37,637 nt of DNA from an uncultured Coprococcus sp. (GTDB lineage: Bacteria; Bacillota_A; Clostridia; Lachnospirales; Lachnospiraceae): the NCBI GenBank assembly GCA_900767685.1, contig CAAGAB010000018.1:1-37637 (forward strand), read 5' to 3'. Positions 16,087 through 24,317 of this stretch are shown one piece after another. Positions within the stretch are counted from its first letter, which is position 1. Each line of letters starts with the position of its first letter. A model generated the notes under the pieces. It was not told where the DNA came from, did no database searches, and saw nothing but the letters and a program-made list of their open reading frames with translations. The translations under genes and the position numbers were made by a program.

Positions 16087-16172
16087 GGGGACGGAGGTAC
16101 CTGTCCCCTTTTGGGGTTTTGTGTAAAAACATGCGAAAAACAGCCCCTGTGGGGACGGAGGTACCTGTCCCC
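16087..16172 (-). repeat. Composite 86-base palindrome element (copy 3, inverted)
   Basis: Palindromes at 16087-16108 and 16151-16172 are in the opposite orientation (GGGGACGGAGGTACC...GTCCCC) and exactly 64 bases apart. The reverse complement of the 42-base spacer resembles the spacer of copy 2: AGGGGC, a T run, GTTTTT, CAAAACC, CAAAA in the same order. Confidence 0.85.
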
Positions 16173-16207
16173 GTTGTCCTCATTTTGAAAAAGGGTGGAA
16201 TGCACGC

Positions 16208-16236
16208 TTGACAACGAATAAGCGCGCAATTAGTAT
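16208..16236 (+). promoter_or_regulatory. Strong promoter upstream of the cobalamin riboswitch
   Basis: TTGACA (16208-16213), a 17-base spacer and TAGTAT (16231-16236) form a near-consensus sigma-A promoter. Transcription would begin around 16243, just before the riboswitch P1 stem. Confidence 0.75.
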
Positions 16237-16257
16237 AGATGCTGTAATTTCATATAG

Positions 16258-16380
16258 AAAAATCTGCTCGGATGCCGTCCTGAAAAGCATTCGATCAGGG
16301 GGAAATTCGGTGAGAATCCGGTGCAACCGCCATTACTGTGTTAAGACGATGGTCTTTCAGTCAGAATGCCCGCAGATTTT
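16258..16380 (+). ncRNA. Cobalamin (B12) riboswitch aptamer
   Basis: Conserved blocks of the cobalamin aptamer appear in order. They are P1 arms AAAATCTGC and GCAGATTTT at the two ends, a P3 hairpin CCTGA...TCAGG, the core GGGAAATTCGGTGAGAATCC, then GCAACCGCCATTACTGTG (the CCGC...ACTGT block), and finally the B12 box AGTCAGAATGCCCGC at 16359-16373. The distal P7-P10 region is short. Downstream of the aptamer, a perfect 7-bp hairpin (16406-16426) and a GAGCGCGCTC palindrome (16427-16436) may be part of the expression platform. There is no clear T-tract terminator, so control at translation of the 16557 gene is plausible. The known logic is repression when adenosyl- or other cobalamin is plentiful. 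Confidence 0.93.
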
Positions 16381-16556
16381 ATGAGATTTCCGGTAATATG
16401 AGGCTATGCCTGACAGACACAGGCATGAGCGCGCTCAGGATATCCGGATATAGATGAGTCGAAAGTTCATCTGTGCAGCTTTTGGGTGAGGGAAAAGCAG
16501 AACACACAATCCCCTGCTTTAAAACCTACAATTAAATACAGAAAGGAAAATAGGAG

Positions 16557-19500
16557 ATGAAACGAATCAGGACATTGATGCTTTCATTCTTATTGGCATG
16601 CGCAGTTTTAGTGGCACCATTTGCTTCAAATGCAAGCTGGGGCTATGTTCAGGCTGCCGCCGCAGAGAGTGATGGCGAAATTGATTACAGCACTGAATAT
16701 GTAGTGCTGTCTCTTGAGGGATTCACTATTGGTCAGGGATTCTATATCACACCAGAGAGAATGTCCTACAAAGAGATTGGTGACGTCTGGAAAGAGGAAG
16801 GCGTAGACATAGATCTGTCTAAGCTGACCGTATCACAGGCAACTTACGCATTTTTCAAAAAAGAAGGATTGAAGACAGAGCCTTCAGGAACAGACAAATA
16901 CAACAGTTCAAATTTCTATCTTGCAAATATAAAAGGCATAGATAAGGGAACTGCAAATGTTCCACAGGAGCTTAAAGATGCATACCAGAGAAAGAATGGA
17001 AAAGCACTTCAGCTCGATACAAAGACCGGAAACGATCTTGGACAGTTTGATTATTTCAGCATGTCTGGCTGGATGGATACAGTAGATAACGTTTTGGGAA
17101 ACACCGGAGCAGGAGAGTATCAGGTTAATGCTGCAGAAGGCGTAGACAATACACATGTAATCCGTTGGCAGTTCTCACTCGCAGATTATGGCGCAGATCT
17201 GGGGTATGGCTACAATCCGGACAAAGGAACATTTGACTCAGAGTATGCCTACTATGAGACTCAGGATAAGACCGAGCTCTATGTTCTTTACGCAGAGAAT
17301 GCAGAAGAGATAGCAAAGGATCCAGAGCTCGACAAGGAGATCCAGTCAGTTATGACAGACCTTACAGCTACTGCCGATGAGGTTGCAGAGGCAGAGAGTA
17401 AGATCAAGGGCAGTAAGGTAGAGATAACCATGAACAGCTCAGCACCTTATATGACTCTTACAGATGCAGAGGGCAACAAGGTCCAGGTTGGCGATCCTGA
17501 AGACAGAAAGTATACAGTTGAGCTTAAGCCGGGCACATACAGACTGTCAGCGTACAATATGAGCAATGATGTAAAGACAGACATGGGCTCGATAGATCTC
17601 GTGGTGACAGGTGATGCAAATCAGTCATACAGCATCTACAGTATCACAGAGATAGCATGTACAGGATACGATACTATCGATGGATCCAAAGTGTATTGGA
17701 AGGATGGTAAGGATTATTCCGTGACAGGAAAGGTCATGTCACCTGACAATGTGGACAGACATGCAGAATTTGTCAAGACAAGAGAGAGCTCAGATTCCGA
17801 ATATGCACAGTATGCAGGACTTTTCTACTATGCAGATATGGTTTCAGTGACATTTGATCCACTTGGAGACAAGGCCGACGGATATATGTCAAAGACAGTG
17901 TCCAATACGCTCACATCCAACAGATCATATGGATATTCAACAACTCTTGCAGTTGCAAAGACAGTAGAGTTCACAGTTCCAGAGGGAACAGAGCTCAGAG
18001 TCGGAACACTTTCTACTTATTTTATATATAAGGATGAAGAAGGCGTGGAGATAGAGAGCGGAGATGCCGGATATGACACATATAAGTACAAGCTTGGAAG
18101 CGGCATCACATACTACTATCGTGTAACAGGTGGAGAGGGCGTGACATACTGGAACTGGTTCTCCACAAAAACTGACAACGCATACAAGGTAAGCAAGGAA
18201 GACATGTACATAGGCAGTGGCTCATACGGTCCAGGAACCATAATTCATGATCTTTCCGCAAATATGTATGACGTGGCAGACATCTATATGACCTCAAATG
18301 AGAAGGGCTACATCTCCATGCAGGAGGGTGACACATACAGCCTTGAGTGCTTCCGTAACTGGCAGGCTATAGAGGGAATATTCAATGCCAAGTCAGCAGA
18401 GCCTGATTACCACTATACAGTAATTGATGAGAATGGCAATCCTTCTGACGACGTGATCAGCGTAACGGCAGATGCACATTCTGAGATCGCAGAGATTCAG
18501 GCGAAATCACAGGGTACAGCTATCGTGCTTGTAACCTACGACGCAGAGATCAACAAGCTAGGTATGGGCGGATCATTCTACAGCGCGATCTGGCCTGAGA
18601 ACACAGGTGTCATTGTTGTCACAGTAGGCAAGGATGGCACAGGCATTCAGACAAATATGACACTGAACGCCGGAAAAAATACAGAAAGCAACAAGGCTGC
18701 AGTGGACAATATCGATTCACAGCTGGACGTTCTGTACTATGCAGAAGGAACAGATGGCGCAGAGTACACATTTGCTCCGGAGACCGGGGTATCGGTATCA
18801 GTACTTCGTCCACAGATAGTCGACAATAAGCTGACATACAGCGGATTCTCAACACAGAATATCAAAAAGAACAGTGATGGAAGCTACACCGTGAGCGGTC
18901 TTGTAAATGGATCAAATGTAATCAAGGTTACAAAGAATGGTGTCAGCACATATCAGGTTGTACGTGCTAAATCAGTTGCTGTATCTTGCAAATATACAAA
19001 TGCCAACGGCGATGAGATATCAGCTGATGAGCTTGCAGCCGGAGACACCATAGAGATAACTTATGGAAAGCGCACAGCTGACGGCAAGAAGGCTTATGAC
19101 GGCGTATATATCCCGGCAAATAAGCTTGCGGGAATATACAACATGTCTGGTGCAGTGACACTCTTTGATGGTCAGGGCAACAAATATTCAAGTAAGGCAA
19201 CGCAGTATCTGTTTGCATGCACTCCTGTAGCACAGACAGTTAAGGTGAAGATCCCTGAATACTTCTCAGGTGATGAGTTCACACTAACCGGATGCCTTAC
19301 TGAGAGCGGATTCGGTTCAGCATATGGTTCGCACAGAGATGTACGTCATGCGACCGGTAGACCGGTGCAGATGGCAGCTGGCACAAAACTTGGATATCTC
19401 GGAAATGTTCCGAAGATGTCATTCAAGCTTGCGGCATCGGATTTCACACAGGTTAAGCTGAATGTTGTGGACAGCACTACAGGAAAGGCTGTAGAGGGCT

Positions 19501-22500
19501 ACGATGTAACAGTGACTGACCAGACTGGCAATCAGACAGAAGTTACAGATGGAACCTTCAATGGATTTGCGGGCAGACAGTATAACTATACTATCAAGTG
19601 TGCAGGATATATGTACAAGCAGGGATCATTTGAGATACCTGAAGATACACCAAGCATATCAAAGACAATTAAGCTTGCACCATCGGGCAGCACAGCTTGG
19701 GATGGAAGCAGTATGTCCGAGCCGGAGCAGGTGGATGGCGTATACCAGATAGGCACAGGCGCAGAGCTTGCATGGCTTGCAAATGAGGTAAATGTAAACA
19801 AGAAGGGCGCTATAAATGCAGCCCTCACAGCAGATATCGATCTGGCGGGATACAGCTGGACTCCGGTTGGAAACTTTAATTCGATATATGCAGGTTCATT
19901 TGATGGACAGGGACATACGATTAAGAATTTGAGCCAGAATGATATATCATATTCTGGAATATTTGGACTGGCAAAGGGAACGATAAGCAACCTTACAGTA
20001 GCCGGAAATATAACAATGAGCACCAAGACGGCAGCAGGAGCAATAGTTGGTTACCTGTATCAGGGAACTTCTGATTCACCAGCCAAAATATCAAACTGTG
20101 TATCAAAGGTAGATATCACATACACAGGTACAAACACGTCTGCGTTGATAGGTGGTATTGCCGGTTACAGCAATACGGGCAGCCTGAGCAATACAGTTAT
20201 TGAGAATTGTGTAAACTACGGTACTATCAAAGCGGAGAACGGCGGCGGTGTCGGCGGTATCATAGGTTCTATGATCAGCTGCAACATCTATGTTAAGAAT
20301 TCAACAAACTATGGTGACATCACAGCAAAGACCAATGTCGGCGGAATACTCGGAAATTACAATGAGTACAACCCACAGAGACCTGCTTGTAAGATCATAG
20401 CATGCTACAATGCAGGAGTTGTCAAAGGACAGACAAATGTGGGTGGTATCGCAGGTTACTTCAAGGGTAATAAGTCAAATAATGCAGAGGTTGAGATCAA
20501 AGACTGCTACAGTGCAGGTGATGTAATTTGTCCAAGCTGGTCTACCAAGTATGTATTTGCAGGATATTCACAGGATATGATAGTGACAGATTCTGTATAT
20601 TCATGTGCTGAGACAGAAGATGACTTTATGCTGGATGGTACATTTGTATCACCTACATATATAGAGGCAGTCAAGAAGCTTACTGTCGACACAGTATCTA
20701 AGGTAGATGATGCTGAGAAGATCAGGGAAGTTGGATGGGTAGTCAAGAAGATGGAGCTTGCACCTCTGTCAGATGATGACAAGGCATTTGTAGCTCTGTA
20801 CAAGGAGCTCAAAGCGGCCATAGAGAGTGCAAAGACAGTTACAGTTGCAGCATACGACTACACAGCAGCTACAGCAGGAATTGACGGCGCAACAGAAGAC
20901 GGAGTGATACTGGAGCCTGTTACAGTTTCTGCAGCTACAGCAACAGAGGCGATAGAGAAGGCTCTCAAGGGTGCAGGAATTGATTATGAGATCTCAGATA
21001 CGGGATATGGTCCATATGTGACGTCTGTAAACGGGCTCAAGACACTTCCGGAATATCAGATGTCTGGCTGGATGGTTTCATATAACAAGGATGATTTTGC
21101 CAATTACGGTTTATCTACTATCATTTTGAATGATGGGGATATACTTGAGCTTCACTATGAGCTCACAGGTCCGGATGTAGCGTCGACATACTCAGGACTT
21201 CCAACATTTGACACTCTGAATGTTGGTGGAAATGTGATAAAGTTCACAACAGATACAGCTTATGATGAAAGCTACAATACGATCTATACATACAAGGCAA
21301 ATGGAGAGGTCCTCACCGGAACAGGTACAAAGAACGATCCATTCATGCTTGATGTAACACTTTTTGCAGGAGCAGATCTTACAAAGACAGATGTGACATA
21401 CAAGACAGCAGCGGATGGACACTATGTAGTTGTTGACGGACTTTCAGCTACAATGGATCTGACAAATGCAGTGACATGCAGCATCACATCAATAGGTGGA
21501 AGAGAAGCATGGTATGTGATATCAGCAAAGGCTGAGGCTGACAAGGTTCTCACAGAAAAGAATACAAAGATCGAGATCGCAGATGCGGTATATACAGGAG
21601 CGGCTCTCAAACCGGATGTGACAGTATATGTAAGTGGCAACAAGCTCGGTGCAGACGACTATACAGTTGAGTACACAGGCAATGTGCATGCTGGAACAGC
21701 AACATGTACTGTGACAGGAGCCGGAGAATTCAGCGGCATAGTAAAGAAGAAATTCGAGATCCAGAAGGCAGATCAGGAGATCACTGACGTTCCAAAGGAT
21801 CAGACAGTGGTTCTTGGAGAGACAGAGTCGATAGATGTCAGCGCAAAGGCAGAGACAGGTATTGTGCTCAAGTCAGACAACTCAGATGTAGTAAGAGTCG
21901 CAGAGTATGGAAAACTTGTTGTAGCCGGAATTGGCTCGGCAAAGATCACACTCACAGCAAAAGAGGGCGATAACTACAAAGAGAGCACTGCGGAATTCAC
22001 AGTGAAAGTTGTCGGAGATGTCGGTAAGGCAGATTGCGCAGATATAGAGGATCAGACATACACAGGCAAGGCGATCACACCTGAGTTCACAGTTACTGTG
22101 GCAGGAAAAACACTTGTAAATGGTATTGATTACACTGTTGAGTACAGAAACAACACATCTGTTGGTACAGCAAAGGCTGTTATCACAGGTACAGGCTCTT
22201 ACAAGGGCACAAAAGAGGTTACATTTGAGATAGTAAAATCATCACAGACTGTGACAGTTTCACAGACTGAGATAGAAGTTTACGAGGATGCAGAGCCATT
22301 CTACATCGAGGCTACAGGTTACGGAACACTGATGTTTGCTTCATCAGACACAGAGGTTGCTGAGGTAAATGCAGACACCGGACTTGTCACAGTAAAGAAG
22401 ACAGGCAGTGCAGAGATAACAGTATCTTCAAAGGGTACACCTAATTACGAGGCAGCAAGTGTTATCGTAAAACTTACAGTTAAGGAGAAAGATGTTCCGG

Positions 22501-23261
22501 TACAGCCGATTGAGAAGGTGACACTCACAAGTGCAAACACAGTTGTCAAGGTTGCTGACGTAACTTACACAGGCAAGGCTCAGAAACCGACGGTTACAGT
22601 CGTTGTAGATGGAAAGAAACTTGCCGCAGGAGACTATATAGCAACATACAGCAATAATGTAAATGCAGGAACTGCAAAGGTGGTGATCGCAGGTAAGGGT
22701 GATTACACAGGCAAGGTTGCCAAGACATTCAAGATCAAGAAGGCAGCTCAGACCATATCCGGCGGTACTATATATGTATATGATAGATACACAGCTGTAA
22801 GAGTTTCCGCAAAGGGAACAGTAAAATATGCGTCAACAAACAAGAACATAGCAGTTGTTGACAGCAGAAGCGGTCTTGTCAGAACAAAGCAGCCTGGTAA
22901 GGTTCAGATAAAGGTTACAGCATCAGGCAATGCCAATTACAATGCTGCAAGCGGTGTGTTCACACTTATCATAAAGCCTGACAGGGTGACAACGACTAAG
23001 GTTGTAGCTGGAAAGAACAGCATCAAGGTAACATACAACAAGGTTAACGGTGCCAGCGGATACCAGATCGTCTGCTCAACGGACAGAAACTTCAAGAATA
23101 CAAAGTCGGTATTTGTATCTGCCAAGGCAGGCAGCGCAACTATAAATAAGCTTTCAAGAAACAAGAAGTACTATGTAATAGTAAGAGCGTACAAGACCAT
23201 AGGCAAAACAAGATATTATGGAGTGAATGCCAACACAAAGGCAGTAGTTACAAAGAAATAA
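16557..23261 (+). CDS. Giant secreted surface protein with two transcobalamin-like DUF4430 domains, GLUG, MBG/Big and fibronectin repeats
   Basis: A 2234-residue exported protein downstream of a cobalamin riboswitch. Residues 1 to about 34 are a signal peptide. A first DUF4430-like domain covers about 44-220 (LEGFTIGQGFYITPERMSY, then MSGWMDTVDNVLGN and VIRWQFSLADYGADLG). A carboxypeptidase-regulatory-like domain lies near 966-1028 and GLUG repeats near 1132-1322 (GGIAGY, GGIIGS, GGILGN, GGIAGY). A second, clearer DUF4430 domain is at about 1462-1540 (YGPYVTSVNGL, MSGWMVSYNK, LNDGDILELHYEL). Three MBG-type repeats start near 1669, 1825 and 1995, each opening with TYTG or VYTG and containing DYTVEY-like strands, with Big_2-like segments between them. 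A fibronectin-III-like domain ends the protein. DUF4430 (PF14478) is related to the C-terminal domain of transcobalamin. No LPXTG, SLH or lipobox was seen, so attachment is unknown. Corrinoid capture is inferred from the riboswitch plus domain. Confidence 0.85.
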   Translation: MKRIRTLMLSFLLACAVLVAPFASNASWGYVQAAAAESDGEIDYSTEYVVLSLEGFTIGQGFYITPERMSYKEIGDVWKEEGVDIDLSKLTVSQATYAFFKKEGLKTEPSGTDKYNSSNFYLANIKGIDKGTANVPQELKDAYQRKNGKALQLDTKTGNDLGQFDYFSMSGWMDTVDNVLGNTGAGEYQVNAAEGVDNTHVIRWQFSLADYGADLGYGYNPDKGTFDSEYAYYETQDKTELYVLYAENAEEIAKDPELDKEIQSVMTDLTATADEVAEAESKIKGSKVEITMNSSAPYMTLTDAEGNKVQVGDPEDRKYTVELKPGTYRLSAYNMSNDVKTDMGSIDLVVTGDANQSYSIYSITEIACTGYDTIDGSKVYWKDGKDYSVTGKVMSPDNVDRHAEFVKTRESSDSEYAQYAGLFYYADMVSVTFDPLGDKADGYMSKTVSNTLTSNRSYGYSTTLAVAKTVEFTVPEGTELRVGTLSTYFIYKDEEGVEIESGDAGYDTYKYKLGSGITYYYRVTGGEGVTYWNWFSTKTDNAYKVSKEDMYIGSGSYGPGTIIHDLSANMYDVADIYMTSNEKGYISMQEGDTYSLECFRNWQAIEGIFNAKSAEPDYHYTVIDENGNPSDDVISVTADAHSEIAEIQAKSQGTAIVLVTYDAEINKLGMGGSFYSAIWPENTGVIVVTVGKDGTGIQTNMTLNAGKNTESNKAAVDNIDSQLDVLYYAEGTDGAEYTFAPETGVSVSVLRPQIVDNKLTYSGFSTQNIKKNSDGSYTVSGLVNGSNVIKVTKNGVSTYQVVRAKSVAVSCKYTNANGDEISADELAAGDTIEITYGKRTADGKKAYDGVYIPANKLAGIYNMSGAVTLFDGQGNKYSSKATQYLFACTPVAQTVKVKIPEYFSGDEFTLTGCLTESGFGSAYGSHRDVRHATGRPVQMAAGTKLGYLGNVPKMSFKLAASDFTQVKLNVVDSTTGKAVEGYDVTVTDQTGNQTEVTDGTFNGFAGRQYNYTIKCAGYMYKQGSFEIPEDTPSISKTIKLAPSGSTAWDGSSMSEPEQVDGVYQIGTGAELAWLANEVNVNKKGAINAALTADIDLAGYSWTPVGNFNSIYAGSFDGQGHTIKNLSQNDISYSGIFGLAKGTISNLTVAGNITMSTKTAAGAIVGYLYQGTSDSPAKISNCVSKVDITYTGTNTSALIGGIAGYSNTGSLSNTVIENCVNYGTIKAENGGGVGGIIGSMISCNIYVKNSTNYGDITAKTNVGGILGNYNEYNPQRPACKIIACYNAGVVKGQTNVGGIAGYFKGNKSNNAEVEIKDCYSAGDVICPSWSTKYVFAGYSQDMIVTDSVYSCAETEDDFMLDGTFVSPTYIEAVKKLTVDTVSKVDDAEKIREVGWVVKKMELAPLSDDDKAFVALYKELKAAIESAKTVTVAAYDYTAATAGIDGATEDGVILEPVTVSAATATEAIEKALKGAGIDYEISDTGYGPYVTSVNGLKTLPEYQMSGWMVSYNKDDFANYGLSTIILNDGDILELHYELTGPDVASTYSGLPTFDTLNVGGNVIKFTTDTAYDESYNTIYTYKANGEVLTGTGTKNDPFMLDVTLFAGADLTKTDVTYKTAADGHYVVVDGLSATMDLTNAVTCSITSIGGREAWYVISAKAEADKVLTEKNTKIEIADAVYTGAALKPDVTVYVSGNKLGADDYTVEYTGNVHAGTATCTVTGAGEFSGIVKKKFEIQKADQEITDVPKDQTVVLGETESIDVSAKAETGIVLKSDNSDVVRVAEYGKLVVAGIGSAKITLTAKEGDNYKESTAEFTVKVVGDVGKADCADIEDQTYTGKAITPEFTVTVAGKTLVNGIDYTVEYRNNTSVGTAKAVITGTGSYKGTKEVTFEIVKSSQTVTVSQTEIEVYEDAEPFYIEATGYGTLMFASSDTEVAEVNADTGLVTVKKTGSAEITVSSKGTPNYEAASVIVKLTVKEKDVPVQPIEKVTLTSANTVVKVADVTYTGKAQKPTVTVVVDGKKLAAGDYIATYSNNVNAGTAKVVIAGKGDYTGKVAKTFKIKKAAQTISGGTIYVYDRYTAVRVSAKGTVKYASTNKNIAVVDSRSGLVRTKQPGKVQIKVTASGNANYNAASGVFTLIIKPDRVTTTKVVAGKNSIKVTYNKVNGASGYQIVCSTDRNFKNTKSVFVSAKAGSATINKLSRNKKYYVIVRAYKTIGKTRYYGVNANTKAVVTKK

Positions 23262-23310
23262 TTGTGTGGTTAGCGGCGGTTTATAAGCTGCTGGAATATC
23301 CGGAGGTAAA

Positions 23311-23676
23311 ATGAGCGGATCAGATATGGTGAAAAAAATCATGAACGAAAACTTAGGTGGAAACGTTGATGAAAATACAGATGAATATATATATGGGTAC
23401 ACAGATGAAACTCATATGGACAAAAGATCCAGGTGCCGCGGAATGCTCCTTGATGCATATAGTGAGCTTGGAAGATATCCTAAAAAATCTGACTTTACAT
23501 CGGAGCAGGTGAGCATGATAAAGTCGTGCCTTGGTCCGTGGCCGCGTGCACTTGAGGCAAGCGGCATACTTCCGGATAAATCTGCTGAACGAGCAGAGAC
23601 TAAGAAAAAGAAGCGTATTGAGGCGAAGAGAAAGAAGACTCAATATAAGCTTGCGAAGAAAAACAATAAAGATTAA
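23311..23676 (+). CDS. HNH-repeat (homing-endonuclease-associated repeat) protein
   Basis: A 121-residue basic protein. Residues about 38-80 (RCRGMLLDAYSELGRYPKKS, then SMIKSCLGPWPRALEASGIL) match the homing-endonuclease-associated repeat, a small DNA-binding helical unit (family pattern LLxAxxELGxxPxxxD, then FGSWxxALEAAGL). The C-terminus is very Lys/Arg rich (KKKKRIEAKRKKTQYKLAKK), consistent with nucleic-acid binding. No HNH catalytic residues are present. RBS GGAGG is well placed before the ATG, which lies 49 bases after the giant surface protein's stop, with no terminator seen between. Co-transcription under the B12 riboswitch is therefore possible. Function is unknown. Confidence 0.75.
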   Translation: MSGSDMVKKIMNENLGGNVDENTDEYIYGYTDETHMDKRSRCRGMLLDAYSELGRYPKKSDFTSEQVSMIKSCLGPWPRALEASGILPDKSAERAETKKKKRIEAKRKKTQYKLAKKNNKD

Positions 23677-23911
23677 ACCATGGGTTTACTTTTAATTAGT
23701 AGATCATATGTGTTATATTAGATGAAGATTCCTTTTAAAACTCAATAAAGGTGTCATGAAGTTTTCACCGGCATTATGTCCGGCGGAATATTTATATTTG
23801 CGAAACATATTTACATATCATACCCTGCTATAGGCATGTTAGGTTGGAAAAATTGGAGGAACCTAGTTTATAGCACAATTTAAATATCATATTTAACAGG
23901 GAGGTATAATT

Positions 23912-24220
23912 ATGGCACAGATGGAATTTCCAGTTATTGATCTTCAGGCTACAGGCAGGAGAATCAAGGAAGTGAGAGAGAAGAAAGGGATCACAGTAAA
24001 GACATTGCAGATGTTTCTGGGATTCAACGAACCCGTGTCGATCTACAAATGGCAGCGAGGCGAATGCCTGCCGACATTCGACAACATGTACGCAATGGCC
24101 TGCCTCTTCGGGGTAGGAATTGACGACCTTCTGGTGGGAAACCGCCAGGAGGTTGTTTTTTTGCACTTTCGTCTCCGGGGACGGAGGGGACAGGTACCTC
24201 CGTCCCCTTTAAATATTTGA
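23912..24220 (+). CDS. Short HTH (XRE-like) protein whose 3' end is repeat-derived
   Basis: A 102-residue protein. Residues about 15-78 form a helix-turn-helix: IKEVREKKGITVKTLQMFLG, then FNEPVSIYKWQRGECLPTFD and ACLFGVGIDDLLV, typical of small XRE regulators in Clostridia. The last 16 codons (RLRGRRGQVPPSPLNI) are simply a translation of the GGTACC palindromic repeat at 24186-24207 and its flank. The original C-terminus was therefore probably near GNRQE and has been replaced or extended. AGGGAGG precedes the ATG. The 235-base gap upstream contains only an AT-rich stretch and a small TAAACC/GGTTTA hairpin. The DNA target is unknown. Confidence 0.8.
   Translation: MAQMEFPVIDLQATGRRIKEVREKKGITVKTLQMFLGFNEPVSIYKWQRGECLPTFDNMYAMACLFGVGIDDLLVGNRQEVVFLHFRLRGRRGQVPPSPLNI
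24186..24207 (+). repeat. GGTACC palindromic repeat, single copy inside the end of an HTH gene
   Basis: An exact copy of the 22-base repeat (as at 5397 and 14072), preceded by an overlapping partial arm GGGGACGGA at 24177-24185. It supplies the last codons of the short HTH gene. Confidence 0.9.
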
Positions 24221-24317
24221 TTAATGGCGGTAGTGTGTTACAATTATATTTATGTGTAAGTATAGATTTGAGCTGATCTGGGACCGGGATAATGTACGTG
24301 AAATGGGGGGATGCGAT

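Noticed and set aside
24252..24317. Upstream ATG as start of the dCache-HD-GYP protein
   Set aside because: It has no RBS and would add a polar 22-residue extension before the membrane helix; ATG 24318 has a purine-rich RBS.
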